A stretch of DNA of 64,000 nt, from contig NZ_LR134310.1 in the NCBI RefSeq assembly GCF_900636745.1, positions 1,054,001 to 1,118,000 on the forward strand. Reading direction: 5' to 3'. Each line of letters begins with the position of its first letter. Position 1 is the stretch's first letter. The DNA is from Actinobacillus equuli (GTDB taxonomy: Bacteria; Pseudomonadota; Gammaproteobacteria; Enterobacterales; Pasteurellaceae). The translations under genes were made by a program, and so were the position numbers. Under the pieces are notes generated by a model. That model ran no database searches. It was not told where the DNA came from and saw only the letters and a list, made by a program, of their open reading frames with translations. Shown here piece by piece: positions 38,589-49,080 of the stretch.

Positions 38589-39626
38589 TTATTTCTTAGT
38601 AAGCACAATCCAAAAGAAGAAAGGCACGCCAACAAATGAGGTAATAATGCCCACCGGAAACAATGCGCCGGGTACAATCACTTTGGATAATACCGATGCA
38701 ACCGATAAAAACGCCGCGCCGATCAGCATTGCACCTGGCAGGAAAAAGCGTTGATCTTCGCCCAATAACATCCGCGCCACGTGCGGTGCGACCAAACCGA
38801 TAAAGCCGATAATGCCGACAAAGCTAATCGCAGTGGCAGTCATAATCGCTACCAAGACTAACGTTTTTAAACGCAAGCGTTGCAAGTTGATCCCTAGACT
38901 CAGCGCACGTGCCTCACCTAAACGTAAAGCGGTCAATTTCCATAAATCTTTTGCCAGTAAGCTAACGCACACAATGGTAACCACAGTTGCAATCGAGAGG
39001 TTTTCCCAAGTCGCTTTGGTTAAACTACCGAACAACCAGAACAGAATTTGTTGCGAAATTTCCGGTGCGGCAATAAATTGAATCAACGATAGCAGTGATT
39101 GGAATAAAAACAATAACGCAATACCGACTAATACCAACATCGCCGAACTAAAACGGCGCATTGAAGCAAACACAAACAAAATACCGGATGCCAACATGGT
39201 CATCACAAAAGCACCTAATGGTACGGCAAATGCCGAAGGCAAGCCGAAACCGCCAAACGCAATTACTGTTGAAGCGCCTAAACCTGCCGCTGCAGCTAAA
39301 CCTAAGGTATAAGGGCTTGCCATCGGGTTATTCAGCAAGGTTTGAATCTCCGCTCCGCCAACGCCTAATGCCGCCCCAACGACCAACGCCATTAATGCCA
39401 TGGGTAAACGTAAGTCATAAACGATGACATTCGTGGTAGTTTCCACATCTTCAAAACGTAATAACGCTTTTACCACTTCATCCAATGGCAACATAGAAGG
39501 ACCGGTTACAATATCAAATACCAAACCGATTAAACTGATTGCAAGGAAAGTAAGAACGATAAACCAACGCTTGCGTTCCAGCTTGCGTTGGTTTTGAACG
39601 ATGTTTTCAATCGTTGTCTGACTCAT
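38589..39626 (-). CDS. ABC transporter permease, FecCD family
   Basis: A 345-residue inner-membrane protein with about nine or ten hydrophobic helices. It contains LRLPMALMALVVGAALGVGG and QTLLNNPMASPYTLGLA-like sequence early (residues ~75-110), typical for FecCD permeases, and GFIGLVAPHVARMLLGEDQR (the ATPase-coupling region) near 275. One permease gene only, so a homodimer is expected. It starts 2 bases after the first binding-protein gene ends. Confidence 0.95.
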   Translation of the reverse strand: MSQTTIENIVQNQRKLERKRWFIVLTFLAISLIGLVFDIVTGPSMLPLDEVVKALLRFEDVETTTNVIVYDLRLPMALMALVVGAALGVGGAEIQTLLNNPMASPYTLGLAAAAGLGASTVIAFGGFGLPSAFAVPLGAFVMTMLASGILFVFASMRRFSSAMLVLVGIALLFLFQSLLSLIQFIAAPEISQQILFWLFGSLTKATWENLSIATVVTIVCVSLLAKDLWKLTALRLGEARALSLGINLQRLRLKTLVLVAIMTATAISFVGIIGFIGLVAPHVARMLLGEDQRFFLPGAMLIGAAFLSVASVLSKVIVPGALFPVGIITSFVGVPFFFWIVLTKK

Positions 39627-39628
39627 GA

Positions 39629-40744
39629 CTATTTACTCTCTGGATAGAGGTAGAAAGTCCCTTGCGGCACGATAGGTAAGTTTTTACGGTAAAACTCTTG
39701 ATAAGTTTTAGTCGGGTCTAAATCTTTGAATAACTCCGGATAAATCGCTTTTGCCACAAATTGAATTGAAGCACTATCGGAAAGCGTACGAGAATTGGCA
39801 TGATATACACCGTATAAGCGCTGATTTTTAATTGCCGGTAATTCAGACCAGCCCGGACGTTTAGCAAAACCAGCTAAGCGTTTTTGCACTTCTTGTTTAT
39901 CAATATTAAAGCCCGCCACCATTGCTTCCGGATTTTTCTTCAATTCAGTTTCGCGTCCAGAAATAATCACTACATCCGGTTTAGCCGCTATCACTAATTC
40001 AGGGTTAATCGGGCTATAAAATTCCACCGCATTTTTTGCAATATTTTCCGCACCGACCAAATCAATCATTGCACCCCACATACTTTTACCGAACGTAAAA
40101 CTATGCTCCGCCGGCCCTTTATTACCGAATTCAACATAGACTTTCGGTTTCGGTAAATTTGCCCTCGCAACACGATCTTGAATATCTTTCACAATCGCTT
40201 TGTATTCATCGTTTAACTGTTTTGCTTTAGCTTCTTGTCCGGTTAATTGACCGATAATCTCGGTGGATTTAACGTGTTTATCGACCGTTTGCGCTAAATA
40301 GTCCACCACCACGACCGGAATCCCCGCTGTTTCTAACGGTTCTAAATCGGAATCTAACGCTTTAAATTGCCAATCCGCCATAAGCACGAAATCCGGTTTA
40401 AGCGCTAAAATTTTCTCGATCGAGAAAGTCCCGACTTCTACTTCACCAATATCTTCCAACTGATTTAATTTCGGTACCGCTTTGCTAAATTCCGCCCAAC
40501 TTGCCGGCGCCCAATCAGACCAAACCGCTTTAGAAAAGCCAACCACATTATCTAATGCTTTTTCACCACCGACAGCCATATAATCTTGGTAATTAAACGC
40601 CAGTACTACTCGTTTAGCCGGCAACTCGACCGTCACTTTTCGCTCAAGTATATCGGTAATTTCAGTTGGCTTCGCATTAGCCAATCCGGATAATGCAGAT
40701 AATGTTGCCAATGCAACTGCTGTTAATTTTATTGCTCGTAACAT
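39629..40744 (-). CDS. Periplasmic metal/siderophore ABC transporter binding protein, paralogue 1
   Basis: A 371-residue TroA/FepB-fold protein with signal peptide MLRAIKLTAVALATLSALSG (cleavage after ANA). Shared features with the second binding protein include ILERKVTVELPAKRVVLAF, FSIEKILALKPDFVLMADWQ, YVEFGNKGPAEHSFTFGK and the ending LPIVPQGTFYL. It is the first gene of a unit permease-ATPase-pseudoazurin-binding protein 2. The frame opens at 40774, but the ATG at 40744 with AAAGGTG upstream is the better start. A Fur-like box lies 64 bases upstream of the start codon. Confidence 0.88.
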   Translation of the reverse strand: MLRAIKLTAVALATLSALSGLANAKPTEITDILERKVTVELPAKRVVLAFNYQDYMAVGGEKALDNVVGFSKAVWSDWAPASWAEFSKAVPKLNQLEDIGEVEVGTFSIEKILALKPDFVLMADWQFKALDSDLEPLETAGIPVVVVDYLAQTVDKHVKSTEIIGQLTGQEAKAKQLNDEYKAIVKDIQDRVARANLPKPKVYVEFGNKGPAEHSFTFGKSMWGAMIDLVGAENIAKNAVEFYSPINPELVIAAKPDVVIISGRETELKKNPEAMVAGFNIDKQEVQKRLAGFAKRPGWSELPAIKNQRLYGVYHANSRTLSDSASIQFVAKAIYPELFKDLDPTKTYQEFYRKNLPIVPQGTFYLYPESK

Positions 40745-40790
40745 AAACACACACCTTTTTAAAAATAAACTCAACTATTCTTTTATATTT

Positions 40791-40826
40791 ATTTTAATAT
40801 ATTTCTAACAAATGAAAATCATTATT
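40791..40826 (-). promoter_or_regulatory. Fur-like box overlapping a promoter
   Basis: On the minus strand, AATAATGATTTTCATTTGT (40808-40826) matches the E. coli Fur consensus at 13 of 19 positions by my count. It overlaps a -35 box TTTTCA (40813-40818) that stands 16 bases from a -10 box TAAAAT (40791-40796). This predicts iron repression of the binding-protein operon. Inferred, not shown. Confidence 0.7.
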
Positions 40827-40967
40827 AATTGCTTTTAATCAAATTTTGTGGAATTTATCACAAAAGTAAAATATTTTCCTCACTAATAAGCTGACATAAC
40901 GCAAGAAATTCAAACATTTATCAGGTAGAATAGTTTTAATCAAAGAAAAAAGACATGAGGAGCATCT

Positions 40968-42161
40968 ATGAACATTCCATTCTGCTTACCTGAAAATATT
41001 AGCCCGGAAACTTTCTTACGTGATTATTGGCAAAAACGACCGCTGTTAATCCGTAACGGCTTACCGCAAATTGTCGGATTATTCGAGCCGGAAGATATTA
41101 TGGAGTTAGCGTTAGAAGAGGAAATCACTGCTCGCTTAATCAAATGTGAAAATGAGCAATGGTCGGTCAAAACCAGTCCGTTTACGGAAAGTGATTTACA
41201 AGATTTGCCGGCGCAATTCTCAGTTATGGTACAAAACTTAGAGCAATGGTCACCGGAACTCGGTGCATTGTGGCAAGCGTTTAGCTTCTTACCGCAATGG
41301 CAACGTGACGACATTATGGTCTCTTGCTCACCTAAAGGTGGTACGGTCGGTAAACATTATGATGAATACGATGTTTTTCTCGTGCAAGGTTACGGTCAGC
41401 GCCGTTGGCAACTCGGTAAATGGTGCGATCCTTCCACCGAATTTAAACCAAACCAACCTATCCGTATTTTCGATGATATGGGCGAATTGGTGTTAGATGA
41501 AGTGATGAATCCGGGCGATGTGCTTTATGTGCCTTCTCGTATGGCTCACTATGGTGTATCGGAAACCGAAGGGCTAACATTCTCATTCGGTTTACGCTAC
41601 CCGAATGCGGCGGATTTACTCGAAAACTTCTGCAAAACATTGGAACACCATTCGGAAGTGATTGCCGGCTCGGAATTTAATATCCCGTTCCGCCTTGCAC
41701 CGCATGAACAACCGAATGCGTTACTTGATCCGAAAATGGTAAAAGTGTTGAAGCATCAATTAATCGACTTATTACAAAACTCTGATCAATTTGATGAAAT
41801 CTTTACTCACAGCGTTGCTACTGCGGTAAGTTCTCGTCGTTACGATCTACTACAAACGGATAACGAATACTATCCGGATGAAGTACAAGGTATTTTGGAA
41901 GAAGGCGGTTGGATTCAACAAGATGCGAATGTCAAAATGCTCTATACCGAAAATCCGCAACGTATTTATGTAAACGGTGAATGGATTGACGAACTAAATG
42001 AAGCGGAACAAAACTTGTTAATTCGTATTGCCAACGGTGATGCAATCTCTTGGAACAAGCTAGCGTCAAAAGTGAAAAACCAAGAAGAGCTTGAATTATT
42101 GTTAGATACTATTTGTGATTGGCTCGATAGCGGTTGGGTGATTTTAGAAGAATCGGAATAA
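40968..42161 (+). CDS. roxA: Ribosomal protein L16 arginine 3-hydroxylase (cupin/JmjC)
   Basis: Fe(II)/2-oxoglutarate oxygenase (YcfD) that hydroxylates an arginine of ribosomal protein L16. The 397-residue protein starts MNIPFCLPENISPETFLRDYW; the metal-binding HYDEYD (His130, Asp132) and the distal MAHYG (His194) are in place, with GYGQRRWQLGKW and YVPSRMAHYG as typical flanks. A winged-helix-like C-terminal region follows. GAGGAG lies upstream of the ATG. It is divergent from the Fur-linked operon and ends at its own terminator. Its target L16 gene is in the same window (53819-54229). Confidence 0.93.
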   Translation: MNIPFCLPENISPETFLRDYWQKRPLLIRNGLPQIVGLFEPEDIMELALEEEITARLIKCENEQWSVKTSPFTESDLQDLPAQFSVMVQNLEQWSPELGALWQAFSFLPQWQRDDIMVSCSPKGGTVGKHYDEYDVFLVQGYGQRRWQLGKWCDPSTEFKPNQPIRIFDDMGELVLDEVMNPGDVLYVPSRMAHYGVSETEGLTFSFGLRYPNAADLLENFCKTLEHHSEVIAGSEFNIPFRLAPHEQPNALLDPKMVKVLKHQLIDLLQNSDQFDEIFTHSVATAVSSRRYDLLQTDNEYYPDEVQGILEEGGWIQQDANVKMLYTENPQRIYVNGEWIDELNEAEQNLLIRIANGDAISWNKLASKVKNQEELELLLDTICDWLDSGWVILEESE

Positions 42162-42189
42162 ACCGTTCATTTTATTTTTAGTGTTCAGC

Positions 42190-42219
42190 AAAGGCGGGTA
42201 AATACCTGCCTTTATTTTT
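42190..42219 (+). terminator. Terminator of roxA
   Basis: AAAGGC and GGTA pair with TACC and GCCTTT with one G-T pair between, and ATTTTTA follows. It lies 28 bases after the stop. Confidence 0.8.
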
Positions 42220-42277
42220 ACAAGCGGTCTGATTTCCACAAACTTTTGCAAAAGATTAGCTAAAATTGACCGCTTGT
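42220..42277. repeat. Inverted pair of DNA uptake signatures
   Basis: ACAAGCGGT at 42220-42228 and ACCGCTTGT at 42269-42277 form a perfect nine-base inverted pair. It lies between two terminators separating the convergent roxA and rplS operon. Confidence 0.85.
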
Positions 42278-42296
42278 TGCATTACGTACATAAAAG

Positions 42297-42326
42297 AAAA
42301 GGCTTGGGTTTCCCCCAAGCCTTTTT
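42297..42326 (-). terminator. Terminator of the rpsP-rimM-trmD-rplS operon
   Basis: AAAAGGCTTGGG pairs with CCCAAGCCTTTT around a short loop. On the minus strand it follows rplS and has a T-rich end, while the plus-strand T-run could also serve roxA transcripts. Confidence 0.88.
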
Positions 42327-42351
42327 ATCTTTCGCATTAAGCGTGTGCGAA

Positions 42352-42702
42352 TTATTCGCCAAGACGCTCTTTGATACGTGCAGATTTACCTGAACGCTCA
42401 CGTAAGTAGTAAAGTTTAGCTTTACGTACCGCACCTTTACGTTTAACAAAGATGCTGTCAATTACTGGTGAGTGAGTTTGGAATACACGTTCAACGCCTA
42501 CGCCGTTTGATACTTTACGTAGAGTGAATGCAGAGTGCAAGCCACGGTTACGAATTGCAATAACCACGCCTTCGAACGCTTGCAAACGTCTTTTACTACC
42601 TTCTACTACCCATACCTTAACTTCTAATGTGTCACCTGGACGGAAGCTAGGTACGTTTTGTTTTAACTGTTCTTGTTCGATTTGTTTGATGATGTTACTC
42701 AT
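42352..42702 (-). CDS. rplS: Ribosomal protein L19
   Basis: Large-subunit protein at the interface to 30S. The 116 residues start [20 protein letters not shown] and include [15 protein letters not shown] and [20 protein letters not shown], which are standard. It is last in the conserved operon rpsP-rimM-trmD-rplS, 25 bases after trmD. Confidence 0.98.
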   Translation of the reverse strand: MSNIIKQIEQEQLKQNVPSFRPGDTLEVKVWVVEGSKRRLQAFEGVVIAIRNRGLHSAFTLRKVSNGVGVERVFQTHSPVIDSIFVKRKGAVRKAKLYYLRERSGKSARIKERLGE

Positions 42703-42727
42703 TTTAAAAACCTTCTAAATCCTAGAA

Positions 42728-43483
42728 TTAACTGATTTTGTGTTGTTTCTTAATTTTAGCCAACAACACGCGTTGTTCGTCAGTCAGAGCTAGGCTATCC
42801 AATAGCTCAGGGCGTCTTAACCACGTACGTTCAAGCGATTGTTCTAATCGCCATTTACGAATATTTTCGTGGTGACCCGACATCAGCACTTCGGGAACAG
42901 GAATACCGTCTAACATTTCCGGACGAGTGTAATGCGGACAATCCAATAAACCTGTCGCAAATGAATCTTCATCTGCAGAGGCCTGTTTGCCTAACACTCC
43001 GGGCACAAATCTCGCAACAGCGTCAATTAACGTCATTGCCGGCAATTCGCCCCCTGTAAGCACATAATCACCGATTGACCATTCTTCATCAACTTCAGTT
43101 TGAATCAATCGTTCATCAACCCCTTCATATCGTCCACAAATTAAAATTAGTTTCTGATTTGAAGCCAGTGTTTTCACACCTTGTTGATCCAGCTTACGCC
43201 CTTGTGGTGAGAGATAAATAACTTTTGCCTCTACACCGTCTTCTGCTTTTGCTGCTTGCTTCGCTGCATGAATCGCATCACGCAAAGGTTGCACCATCAT
43301 TAACATTCCAGGTCCACCGCCATAAGGGCGATCATCAACCGTTTTATGTTTATCAAACGTGAAATCACGAGGATTCCAACATTGAATTTGCAGAAGATCT
43401 TGTTTTACCGCACGTCCTGTCACCCCAAAATCGGTAATTGCTTTAAACATTTCAGGGAACAGTGAAATGATACCAATCCACAT
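42728..43483 (-). CDS. trmD: tRNA (guanine-N1)-methyltransferase
   Basis: Makes m1G37 in tRNAs, which prevents frameshifting. The 251-residue SPOUT enzyme has the knot segments [36 protein letters not shown] and [12 protein letters not shown]. Length and motifs are standard. It sits between rimM and rplS in the same operon. Confidence 0.98.
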   Translation of the reverse strand: MWIGIISLFPEMFKAITDFGVTGRAVKQDLLQIQCWNPRDFTFDKHKTVDDRPYGGGPGMLMMVQPLRDAIHAAKQAAKAEDGVEAKVIYLSPQGRKLDQQGVKTLASNQKLILICGRYEGVDERLIQTEVDEEWSIGDYVLTGGELPAMTLIDAVARFVPGVLGKQASADEDSFATGLLDCPHYTRPEMLDGIPVPEVLMSGHHENIRKWRLEQSLERTWLRRPELLDSLALTDEQRVLLAKIKKQHKIS

Positions 43484-43539
43484 AATTTATCCTCAAATGT
43501 CCTTACTACTTAAAGCCAAAGCGCACCGCATACCTGAGG

Positions 43540-44067
43540 TTAGAAACCAGCGTCCCAATCCACCGTAATTGTTTTAGTGGCGAGATCTACTCTTTTAACT
43601 ACTTGTTCATATAAGAACGGAATTAATCGTTCTTGCTTACCAAAAGCATCTTTACTGTTAGCGCGTACAACCAAAACATCATTTGAGCCTGTTTCCATTA
43701 ATTCAGTCACAACGCCCATGGTATAGCCTTCGAGATTTACCACTTGGCAGCCGATTAAATCGTGCCAATAATAATCCCCTTCTTCCAATTCAGGAAACAC
43801 AGATAAATCCACACCGATTTCGGCATTCGTTAGTAACTGCGCGCTTTCACGATCGTCGGTACCTTTTAATTTCACAATCAAATCATTGCTGTGGTAACGC
43901 CAACTTTCTAATTCGATTGGTTGCCATTGTCCCTTAATTTTTAAGAACCAAGGCTGATAATCGAAAATGCTTTCAGTTTCTTCAGTTGATGAATAGAGGC
44001 GTAACCAGCCACGAATCCCATAGGTTGACCCCAGTTTTCCGACAACTTCAATTTTTTGTTCGCTCAT
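43540..44067 (-). CDS. rimM: 16S rRNA processing protein RimM
   Basis: Assembly factor for the 30S head that binds S19. The 175 residues start [20 protein letters not shown], the typical N-terminal motif, and include a PRC-barrel-like C-terminal domain ([16 protein letters not shown]). A GTG at 44076 would add three residues, but the ATG at 44067 is better spaced from AGGTG. It lies 33 bases after rpsP. Confidence 0.95.
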   Translation of the reverse strand: MSEQKIEVVGKLGSTYGIRGWLRLYSSTEETESIFDYQPWFLKIKGQWQPIELESWRYHSNDLIVKLKGTDDRESAQLLTNAEIGVDLSVFPELEEGDYYWHDLIGCQVVNLEGYTMGVVTELMETGSNDVLVVRANSKDAFGKQERLIPFLYEQVVKRVDLATKTITVDWDAGF

Positions 44068-44100
44068 GCTACTCACCTACTTTGCAAAATTTTTAATAAA

Positions 44101-44349
44101 TTAAGCCGCTTTACGAGCTTCTTTCACTAAAGATGCAACACGGTCTGAAAGCTCAGCACCTTTAGCAACCCAAGCATCAACTTTAGCCACGTCTAAACGT
44201 AAACGTTCAGCTTGGCCTGCAGCTAATGGATTGAAGAAACCGATACGCTCGATGAAACGACCGTCACGTGGTGAACGGCTGTCTGCTACCACGATTTGAT
44301 AGAATGGGCGTTTTTTAGCTCCGCCACGAGTTAAACGAATGGTTACCAT
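44101..44349 (-). CDS. rpsP: Ribosomal protein S16
   Basis: Small-subunit assembly protein. The 82 residues start [20 protein letters not shown] and continue [20 protein letters not shown], invariant features. First gene of the operon; AGAGGAAGG is upstream of the ATG. A terminator-like leader hairpin precedes it. Confidence 0.98.
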   Translation of the reverse strand: MVTIRLTRGGAKKRPFYQIVVADSRSPRDGRFIERIGFFNPLAAGQAERLRLDVAKVDAWVAKGAELSDRVASLVKEARKAA

Positions 44350-44371
44350 AACCTTCCTCTAAAAATGTTGA

Positions 44372-44408
44372 TAGTAAAAAAGAAAACCCTCGTTCGAGGT
44401 GAGGGTAC
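44372..44408 (-). promoter_or_regulatory. Terminator-like leader hairpin upstream of rpsP
   Basis: On the minus strand, ACCCTC pairs with GAGGGT over a nine-base loop that can also form CCTCG/CGAGG, and TTTTCTTTTTT follows. It lies about 25-60 bases before the rpsP start and after the expected promoter, so it looks like an attenuator. The E. coli trmD operon is reported to have a leader attenuator-like structure; the link is by analogy. Confidence 0.6.
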
Positions 44409-44542
44409 TGATATGCTTTAACCATCTAAAAAAGATAGAAAAAGCGGATAGATTATACCGATTTTCCACTAAATTACAAGAAAAGATCTTTGTTACGATA
44501 AAGCAAATCGGTAAGAAAAAGCTTAAAAGTATTAGAAAAAAC

Positions 44543-44566
44543 AAAGCCCGAGATAACTCGGGCTTT
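44543..44566 (-). terminator. Terminator of the alpha operon after rplQ
   Basis: AAAGCCCGAG pairs with CTCGGGCTTT over a four-base loop. On the minus strand it is followed by GTTTTTTC and lies about 22 bases after the rplQ stop. An open frame of 61 codons crossing here (44359-44544, minus strand) looks spurious. Confidence 0.92.
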
Positions 44567-44587
44567 TCAAATTAAGCTATTTAGCTA

Positions 44588-44974
<387 letters not shown>

Positions 44975-45006
44975 CTATTCCTTCTTAGAAAATCTAATAC
45001 CTAAAA

Positions 45007-45996
45007 TTAGTCTTCAGCAATACTTGCTGGAGGCCAATTCTCAAGGCGCATACCCAGTGATAAGCCACGAGAAGCAAGCACATCCTTAATCTCAGTAAGT
45101 GATTTCTTACCAAGGTTAGGTGTTTTTAATAACTCAACTTCTGTACGTTGTACTAAATCACCGATATAGTGAATTGTCTCTGCTTTCAAACAGTTAGCAG
45201 AACGAACCGTCAACTCTAAGTCATCTACTGGACGAAGTAAAATCGGATCGAACTCCGGTTTTTCTTCTTTAACTTCAGGCTGACGAACATCACGTAAATC
45301 AACGAATGCATCTAGCTGTTCTGCTAAAATCGTTGCAGCACGACGAATGGCTTCTTCTGGATCGATTGTGCCATTAGTTTCCATCTCAATGATAAGTTTA
45401 TCTAAGTCTGTACGTTGTTCTACACGAGCAGCTTCAACATTATAAGCAATGCGATCTACTGGGCTAAAACGAGCGTCAACTAATAAACGACCGATTGGAC
45501 GATCTTCATCTTGAGAATGTACACGAGCTGATGCTGGCACATAACCACGACCGCGTTGAACACGGATACGCATATTGATTGATGCGTTTTTATCTGTCAA
45601 ATGACAAATAACGTGATTTGGATTTACAATTTCTACGTCACCATCGTGCGTAATGTCGGCTGCAGTCACAGGGCCAATTCCAGACTTATTAAGTGTCAGG
45701 ATGATATCATCTTTATTTGACACTTTTACCGCTAGACCTTTAAGGTTTAACAATACTTCAAGAATATCTTCTTGTACGCCTTCTTTGCTGCTGTATTCAT
45801 GTAATACACCATCAATTTCGACTTCTGTTACTGCACAGCCTGGCATAGACGAAAGTAAAATGCGACGAAGTGCGTTACCTAATGTATGGCCAAAACCACG
45901 TTCTAACGGCTCTAAGGTCACTTTTGCGTGAGTTGAACTGATTTGTTCAATGTTCACTAAGTGCGGCTTTAAAAATTCTGTCACAGAACCCTGCAT
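45007..45996 (-). CDS. rpoA: RNA polymerase alpha subunit
   Basis: Scaffold for polymerase assembly with a C-terminal domain for UP elements and activators such as FNR. The 329 residues include the N-terminal [20 protein letters not shown] and the C-terminal domain motifs [12 protein letters not shown] and [16 protein letters not shown]. Full length and standard, within the alpha operon between rpsD and rplQ. Confidence 0.98.
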   Translation of the reverse strand: MQGSVTEFLKPHLVNIEQISSTHAKVTLEPLERGFGHTLGNALRRILLSSMPGCAVTEVEIDGVLHEYSSKEGVQEDILEVLLNLKGLAVKVSNKDDIILTLNKSGIGPVTAADITHDGDVEIVNPNHVICHLTDKNASINMRIRVQRGRGYVPASARVHSQDEDRPIGRLLVDARFSPVDRIAYNVEAARVEQRTDLDKLIIEMETNGTIDPEEAIRRAATILAEQLDAFVDLRDVRQPEVKEEKPEFDPILLRPVDDLELTVRSANCLKAETIHYIGDLVQRTEVELLKTPNLGKKSLTEIKDVLASRGLSLGMRLENWPPASIAED

Positions 45997-46061
45997 TTTA
46001 TCCTCTCTTTGTTTTTAAGCTTTATTTACTAATCTAATAATGTAATTTTAAAAATTAACTA

Positions 46062-46688
46062 TTATTTAGAGTAAAGCTCAACGATCAGATGTTCGTTAAT
46101 ATCTGCTGATAAGTCAGAGCGTTCAGGAGTACGTTTAAATACACCTTCCATCTTAGTTGCATCAACTTCTAACCAAGTTGGTTTTTCACGTTGAGTTGCT
46201 AATTCTAATGATGCTTTGATACGTGCTTGTTTTTTAGATTTCTCACGAACAGCAACTACATCATCAACAGAAACTTGATAAGAAGGAATATTCACTACAC
46301 GACCGTTTACTACGATAGATTTGTGGCTTACAAGCTGACGCGCTTCAGCACGAGTTGCAGCAAAACCCATACGGTAAACTACGTTGTCTAAACGACCTTC
46401 TAATAATACTAATAAGTTCTCACCGGTATTACCTTTTAAGCGGTTTGCTTCTGTATAGTAATTACGGAATTGACGTTCTAAGATACCATAGATACGGCGA
46501 ACTTTTTGTTTTTCACGTAACTGACTACCGTAGTCAGATAAACGTGGCTTGCGTGCACCGTGTTGACCTGGTGCTACATCAAGACGATTTCTACATTTTG
46601 ATTCAATCGCACGAACGCCTGATTTAAGGAATAAATCAGTACCTTCACGACGGCTTAGCTTGAGCTTAGGACCCAAATATCTTGCCAT
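46062..46688 (-). CDS. rpsD: Ribosomal protein S4
   Basis: Primary 16S-binding protein and translational repressor of the alpha operon. The 208 residues start [20 protein letters not shown] and carry the S4 domain ([31 protein letters not shown]). Two residues longer than E. coli S4. Its mRNA target is visible upstream of rpsM at 47477-47585. Confidence 0.97.
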   Translation of the reverse strand: MARYLGPKLKLSRREGTDLFLKSGVRAIESKCRNRLDVAPGQHGARKPRLSDYGSQLREKQKVRRIYGILERQFRNYYTEANRLKGNTGENLLVLLEGRLDNVVYRMGFAATRAEARQLVSHKSIVVNGRVVNIPSYQVSVDDVVAVREKSKKQARIKASLELATQREKPTWLEVDATKMEGVFKRTPERSDLSADINEHLIVELYSK

Positions 46689-46716
46689 TTTCTTTCTCCA
46701 ATTATTCTAACGTCAA

Positions 46717-47109
<393 letters not shown>

Positions 47110-47122
47110 TTATCTACTCCGA

Positions 47123-47479
47123 TTATTTTTTGATCGGTTTGCGTGGACCCTTACGAGTACGCGCATTAGTCTTAGTACGTTGACCACGTACTGGTAAACT
47201 ACGACGATGACGTAAACCACGGTAGCAACCTAAGTCTAAAAGACGTTTGATGCTTAATGTTACTTCACGACGTAAATCACCTTCGACAGTAAATTTACCA
47301 ACTTCTTCACGCAGTTTTTCAATCTGCTCTTCAGACAATTCTCTGATCTTTACATCTTCAGCAATACCCGTTGCTGCACAGATAGCTTTAGCACGAGTTT
47401 TACCGATACCGTAAATTGCAGTTAATGCGATTACAGTGTGTTTTTGATCAGGAATGTTAATGCCTGCAATACGGGCCAC
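47123..47479 (-). CDS. rpsM: Ribosomal protein S13 (GTG start)
   Basis: Head protein of the 30S subunit contacting P-site tRNA. The 118 residues begin [20 protein letters not shown] and end KGPRKPIKK. Translation starts at GTG (47477-47479) within AGGAGTGCATAGTG, the same start arrangement as in the E. coli alpha operon. First gene of the operon and the S4-controlled one. Confidence 0.98.
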   Translation of the reverse strand: MARIAGINIPDQKHTVIALTAIYGIGKTRAKAICAATGIAEDVKIRELSEEQIEKLREEVGKFTVEGDLRREVTLSIKRLLDLGCYRGLRHRRSLPVRGQRTKTNARTRKGPRKPIKK

Positions 47480-47585
47480 TATGCACTCCTATTATTTAAG
47501 TTTATTGATATGCTGATCTTGAAAAGCCCGTTTCAGGATACTCAAACAGCATATCAGGACGAATGAGCTGAGCAGTATACCTGCT
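47477..47585 (-). promoter_or_regulatory. Alpha-operon leader, S4-binding pseudoknot (Alpha_RBS)
   Basis: The minus-strand leader contains GCTGAGCAG...CTGCTCAGC as a 9-bp hairpin, then GCTGTTTGAGTATCCTGAAA and CGGGCTTTTCA, and the AGGAGTGCATAGTG start region. These segments match my memory of the E. coli alpha-operon pseudoknot that S4 binds to stop translation of S13. Edges are approximate. Confidence 0.8.
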
Positions 47586-47615
47586 CAGCGGGTTCTTTGC
47601 AAGAAAGAATACTAA

Positions 47616-47729
47616 TTAACCTTGACGTTGTTTGTGTTTAGGATCGCTACAAATTACGCGAACAACACCTTCACGTTTAACAACTTTACAGTTACGGCAT
47701 AATTTCTTAACTGAAGCACGAACTTTCAT
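47616..47729 (-). CDS. rpmJ: Ribosomal protein L36, zinc-binding form
   Basis: A 37-residue protein, [20 protein letters not shown] followed by [17 protein letters not shown], with the CxxC...C...H zinc knuckle. It follows secY at the end of the spc operon. Its zinc-free paralogue is at 16798-16923. Too short for most ORF callers. Confidence 0.97.
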   Translation of the reverse strand: MKVRASVKKLCRNCKVVKREGVVRVICSDPKHKQRQG

Positions 47730-47754
47730 TGCTTATCCTTTTTGATCTAAGGGA

Positions 47755-49077
47755 CTACTGCCCTAAGCCTTTCAAATTGGCTTTCTTCAACACAGAGTCA
47801 TATTGTAATGACATTAAATGACTTTGAACCTGTGCGATGAAATCCATAATAACTACCACTACGATTAACAGTGAAGTACCGCCTAATTGGAATGGTACTT
47901 TCCATAAAGATGTAATGATATAAGGAACCAAACAAACAAAAGTAATATACAACGCACCGATTAAGGTTAAGCGTGTCATCACTTTATCAATATAACGTGA
48001 TGTTTGTTCGCCTGGTCGATAACCTGGTACAAACGCACCTGATTTCTTCAAATTATCCGCTGTATCACGAGGATTATATTGCATTCCCGTATAGAAGAAT
48101 GCAAAGAAGATTACTGCCATTGTGAATAACACAATATATAACGGTTGTCCTGGCTGTAATAATTGTGATAAGTCAAATAACCATTCAAGTCCTTCGCTTT
48201 GACCAAACCACTGCGTAATACTCGCAGGGAATAAGATGATACTTGACGCGAAGATTGCAGGAATTACACCTGCCATATTAACTTTTAATGGTAAATGAGA
48301 AGATCTAGCTGGCGCCATCATTCTACCTTGCTGGCGACTTGCATAATTTACCACAATTCTTCTTTGTCCGCGTTCAACAAAGACAACAAAATATGTTACC
48401 GCAAATGCGATTACAGCTACTAATAAAAGAACAAGTGGAGAAATTTCGCCTTGACGAGCTTGCTCAATTGTTTGCCCAATTGTCGCCGGTAAATCCGCAA
48501 CAATACCTGCAAAGATAATCAAAGAGATACCGTTACCGATACCACGCTCAGTGATTTGCTCACCTAACCACATTAGGAACATTGTTCCCGTAACTAGGCT
48601 GATTACAGAAGTTACATAGAATAAGATACTTGGATTAGGAACTAATCCTTGCAACATATTCGGTAGGGCAATTGAAATACCAATAGACTGAATAAATGCT
48701 AATAACAAAGTAGCATAGCGAGTATATTTACTAATTTTTCGACGTCCCGCTTCACCTTCTTTTTTTAGCTCAGCTAAAGGAGGATGAATCGCTGTCAATA
48801 ATTGAACAATAATTGACGCCGAAATATAAGGCATAATACCTAACGCAAATATAGACGCTCGGCTTAAAGCACCACCAGAGAACATATTAAACATATCAAT
48901 GATGGTGCCTTGCTGTTGTCGAACTAATTCGGATAATACAGAAGCATCAATGCCAGGAACAGGTATAAAAGAACCGATACGGAAAACGATTAACGCACCT
49001 AAAACAAATAATAATCTTGATTTAAGCTCGCCAGTCCCTTTTTGTGTACTACCTTGGTACCCTGGTTGCTTTGCCAT
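47755..49077 (-). CDS. secY: Protein translocase subunit SecY
   Basis: Channel subunit of the Sec translocon. The 440 residues carry ten predicted membrane helices, starting near [20 protein letters not shown], with [32 protein letters not shown] and the C-terminal cytoplasmic loop [23 protein letters not shown], given in pieces. Standard length. It is encoded 3 bases after rplO, and rpmJ follows. Confidence 0.98.
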   Translation of the reverse strand: MAKQPGYQGSTQKGTGELKSRLLFVLGALIVFRIGSFIPVPGIDASVLSELVRQQQGTIIDMFNMFSGGALSRASIFALGIMPYISASIIVQLLTAIHPPLAELKKEGEAGRRKISKYTRYATLLLAFIQSIGISIALPNMLQGLVPNPSILFYVTSVISLVTGTMFLMWLGEQITERGIGNGISLIIFAGIVADLPATIGQTIEQARQGEISPLVLLLVAVIAFAVTYFVVFVERGQRRIVVNYASRQQGRMMAPARSSHLPLKVNMAGVIPAIFASSIILFPASITQWFGQSEGLEWLFDLSQLLQPGQPLYIVLFTMAVIFFAFFYTGMQYNPRDTADNLKKSGAFVPGYRPGEQTSRYIDKVMTRLTLIGALYITFVCLVPYIITSLWKVPFQLGGTSLLIVVVVIMDFIAQVQSHLMSLQYDSVLKKANLKGLGQ

Positions 49078-49080
49078 CTA

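Noticed and set aside
44359-44544. 61-codon open frame between rpsP and rplQ
   Set aside because: It crosses both the leader hairpin and a terminator and its product is a random hydrophobic sequence.
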